A stretch of DNA of 58,502 nucleotides from Ophiocordyceps camponoti-saundersi (nom. inval.) (lineage: Eukaryota > Ascomycota > Sordariomycetes > Hypocreales > Ophiocordycipitaceae), in the NCBI GenBank assembly GCA_003339415.1, contig PDHQ01000220.1, positions 1-58,502 of the forward strand, written 5' to 3'. Below, one piece after another: positions 58,411 to 58,502 of this stretch (positions are counted from its first letter, which is position 1; each line of letters opens with the position of its first letter). Position numbers and translations under genes: made by a program. Below the pieces are notes generated by a model. The model had not been told where the DNA came from, did not search any database, and was given only the letters and a program-made list of their open reading frames with translations.

Positions 58411-58502
58411 CGAAAAGGGGCGCCCCGCCGGAGGGAAGGATCACGGGGGCGCCGCCCGTTTCCCCCCCCCCCCTTTTTTTTTTTTTTCCCCCCCCCCGAG
58501 GG
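58381..58502. other. Homopolymer-rich end, probable assembly edge
   Basis: A C run of nearly 30 bases is followed within 60 bases by C, T and C runs of about 13, 15 and 9. This is unlike the rest of the window and typical of low-quality sequence at a contig end. It should not be interpreted biologically. Confidence 0.6.

Overview
The window looks like nuclear DNA of a filamentous ascomycete, probably a Sordariomycete-type Pezizomycotina. The evidence is short spliceosomal introns with CTGAC-type branch points, a WSC-domain wall protein, Mgm101, a LaeA-type methyltransferase, and a large AT-rich block carrying the signature of repeat-induced point mutation (RIP). It has two compartments that meet near 38.5 kb.

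Positions 1-38,500 are a RIP-degraded transposon nest. CpA and TpG dinucleotides are almost absent, and repeat copies differ almost only by C/T and G/A changes. I could resolve it to exact boundaries. An old Gypsy-like element (E, about 340-2,459 and 29,518-32,560) was entered by a chromodomain Gypsy (C, 2,460-29,512; 657-bp LTRs; target duplication ATATA). C was entered in its 5' LTR by Gypsy element 1 (3,109-13,146; 250-bp LTRs; TTAAG) and in its 3' part by Gypsy element 2 in reverse (21,121-27,604; 186-bp LTRs; ATTAC). Element 1 was entered in gag by a small LTR-type element N (4,092-7,189; 461-bp direct repeats; ATAC). A further short LTR element D lies at 36,653-38,429 (210-bp LTRs). Elements 1 and 2 both carry, between pol and the 3' LTR, an open frame on the strand opposite to pol whose protein sequence is conserved between them. 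This is the best candidate here for something undescribed.

At 38,645-41,873, between the two compartments, sits a TA-flanked element with 54-58-bp terminal inverted repeats. It has no visible transposase and is not RIP-mutated. It carries tandem repeats and antisense fragments of an Argonaute-like PAZ region and of a Gypsy integrase C-terminus plus chromodomain. Its right end is 69 bp from the start codon of a four-exon gene for a twin-CX9C protein (COA4 type).

From 41.9 kb on the DNA is ordinary gene space: COA4 (+), MGM101 (+), a TB2/DP1/HVA22 (REEP-like) membrane protein (-), a possible small secreted protein (-), a Cys-rich WSC-domain GPI-type wall protein (+) and a LaeA-like SAM methyltransferase (+). 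COA4 and MGM101 are head-to-tail and both serve mitochondria. The intervening 1-4 kb spaces hold microsatellites and short unsupported reading frames. The last 120 bases are long C and T homopolymers and look like a contig edge. I saw no tRNA, rRNA or CRISPR array.
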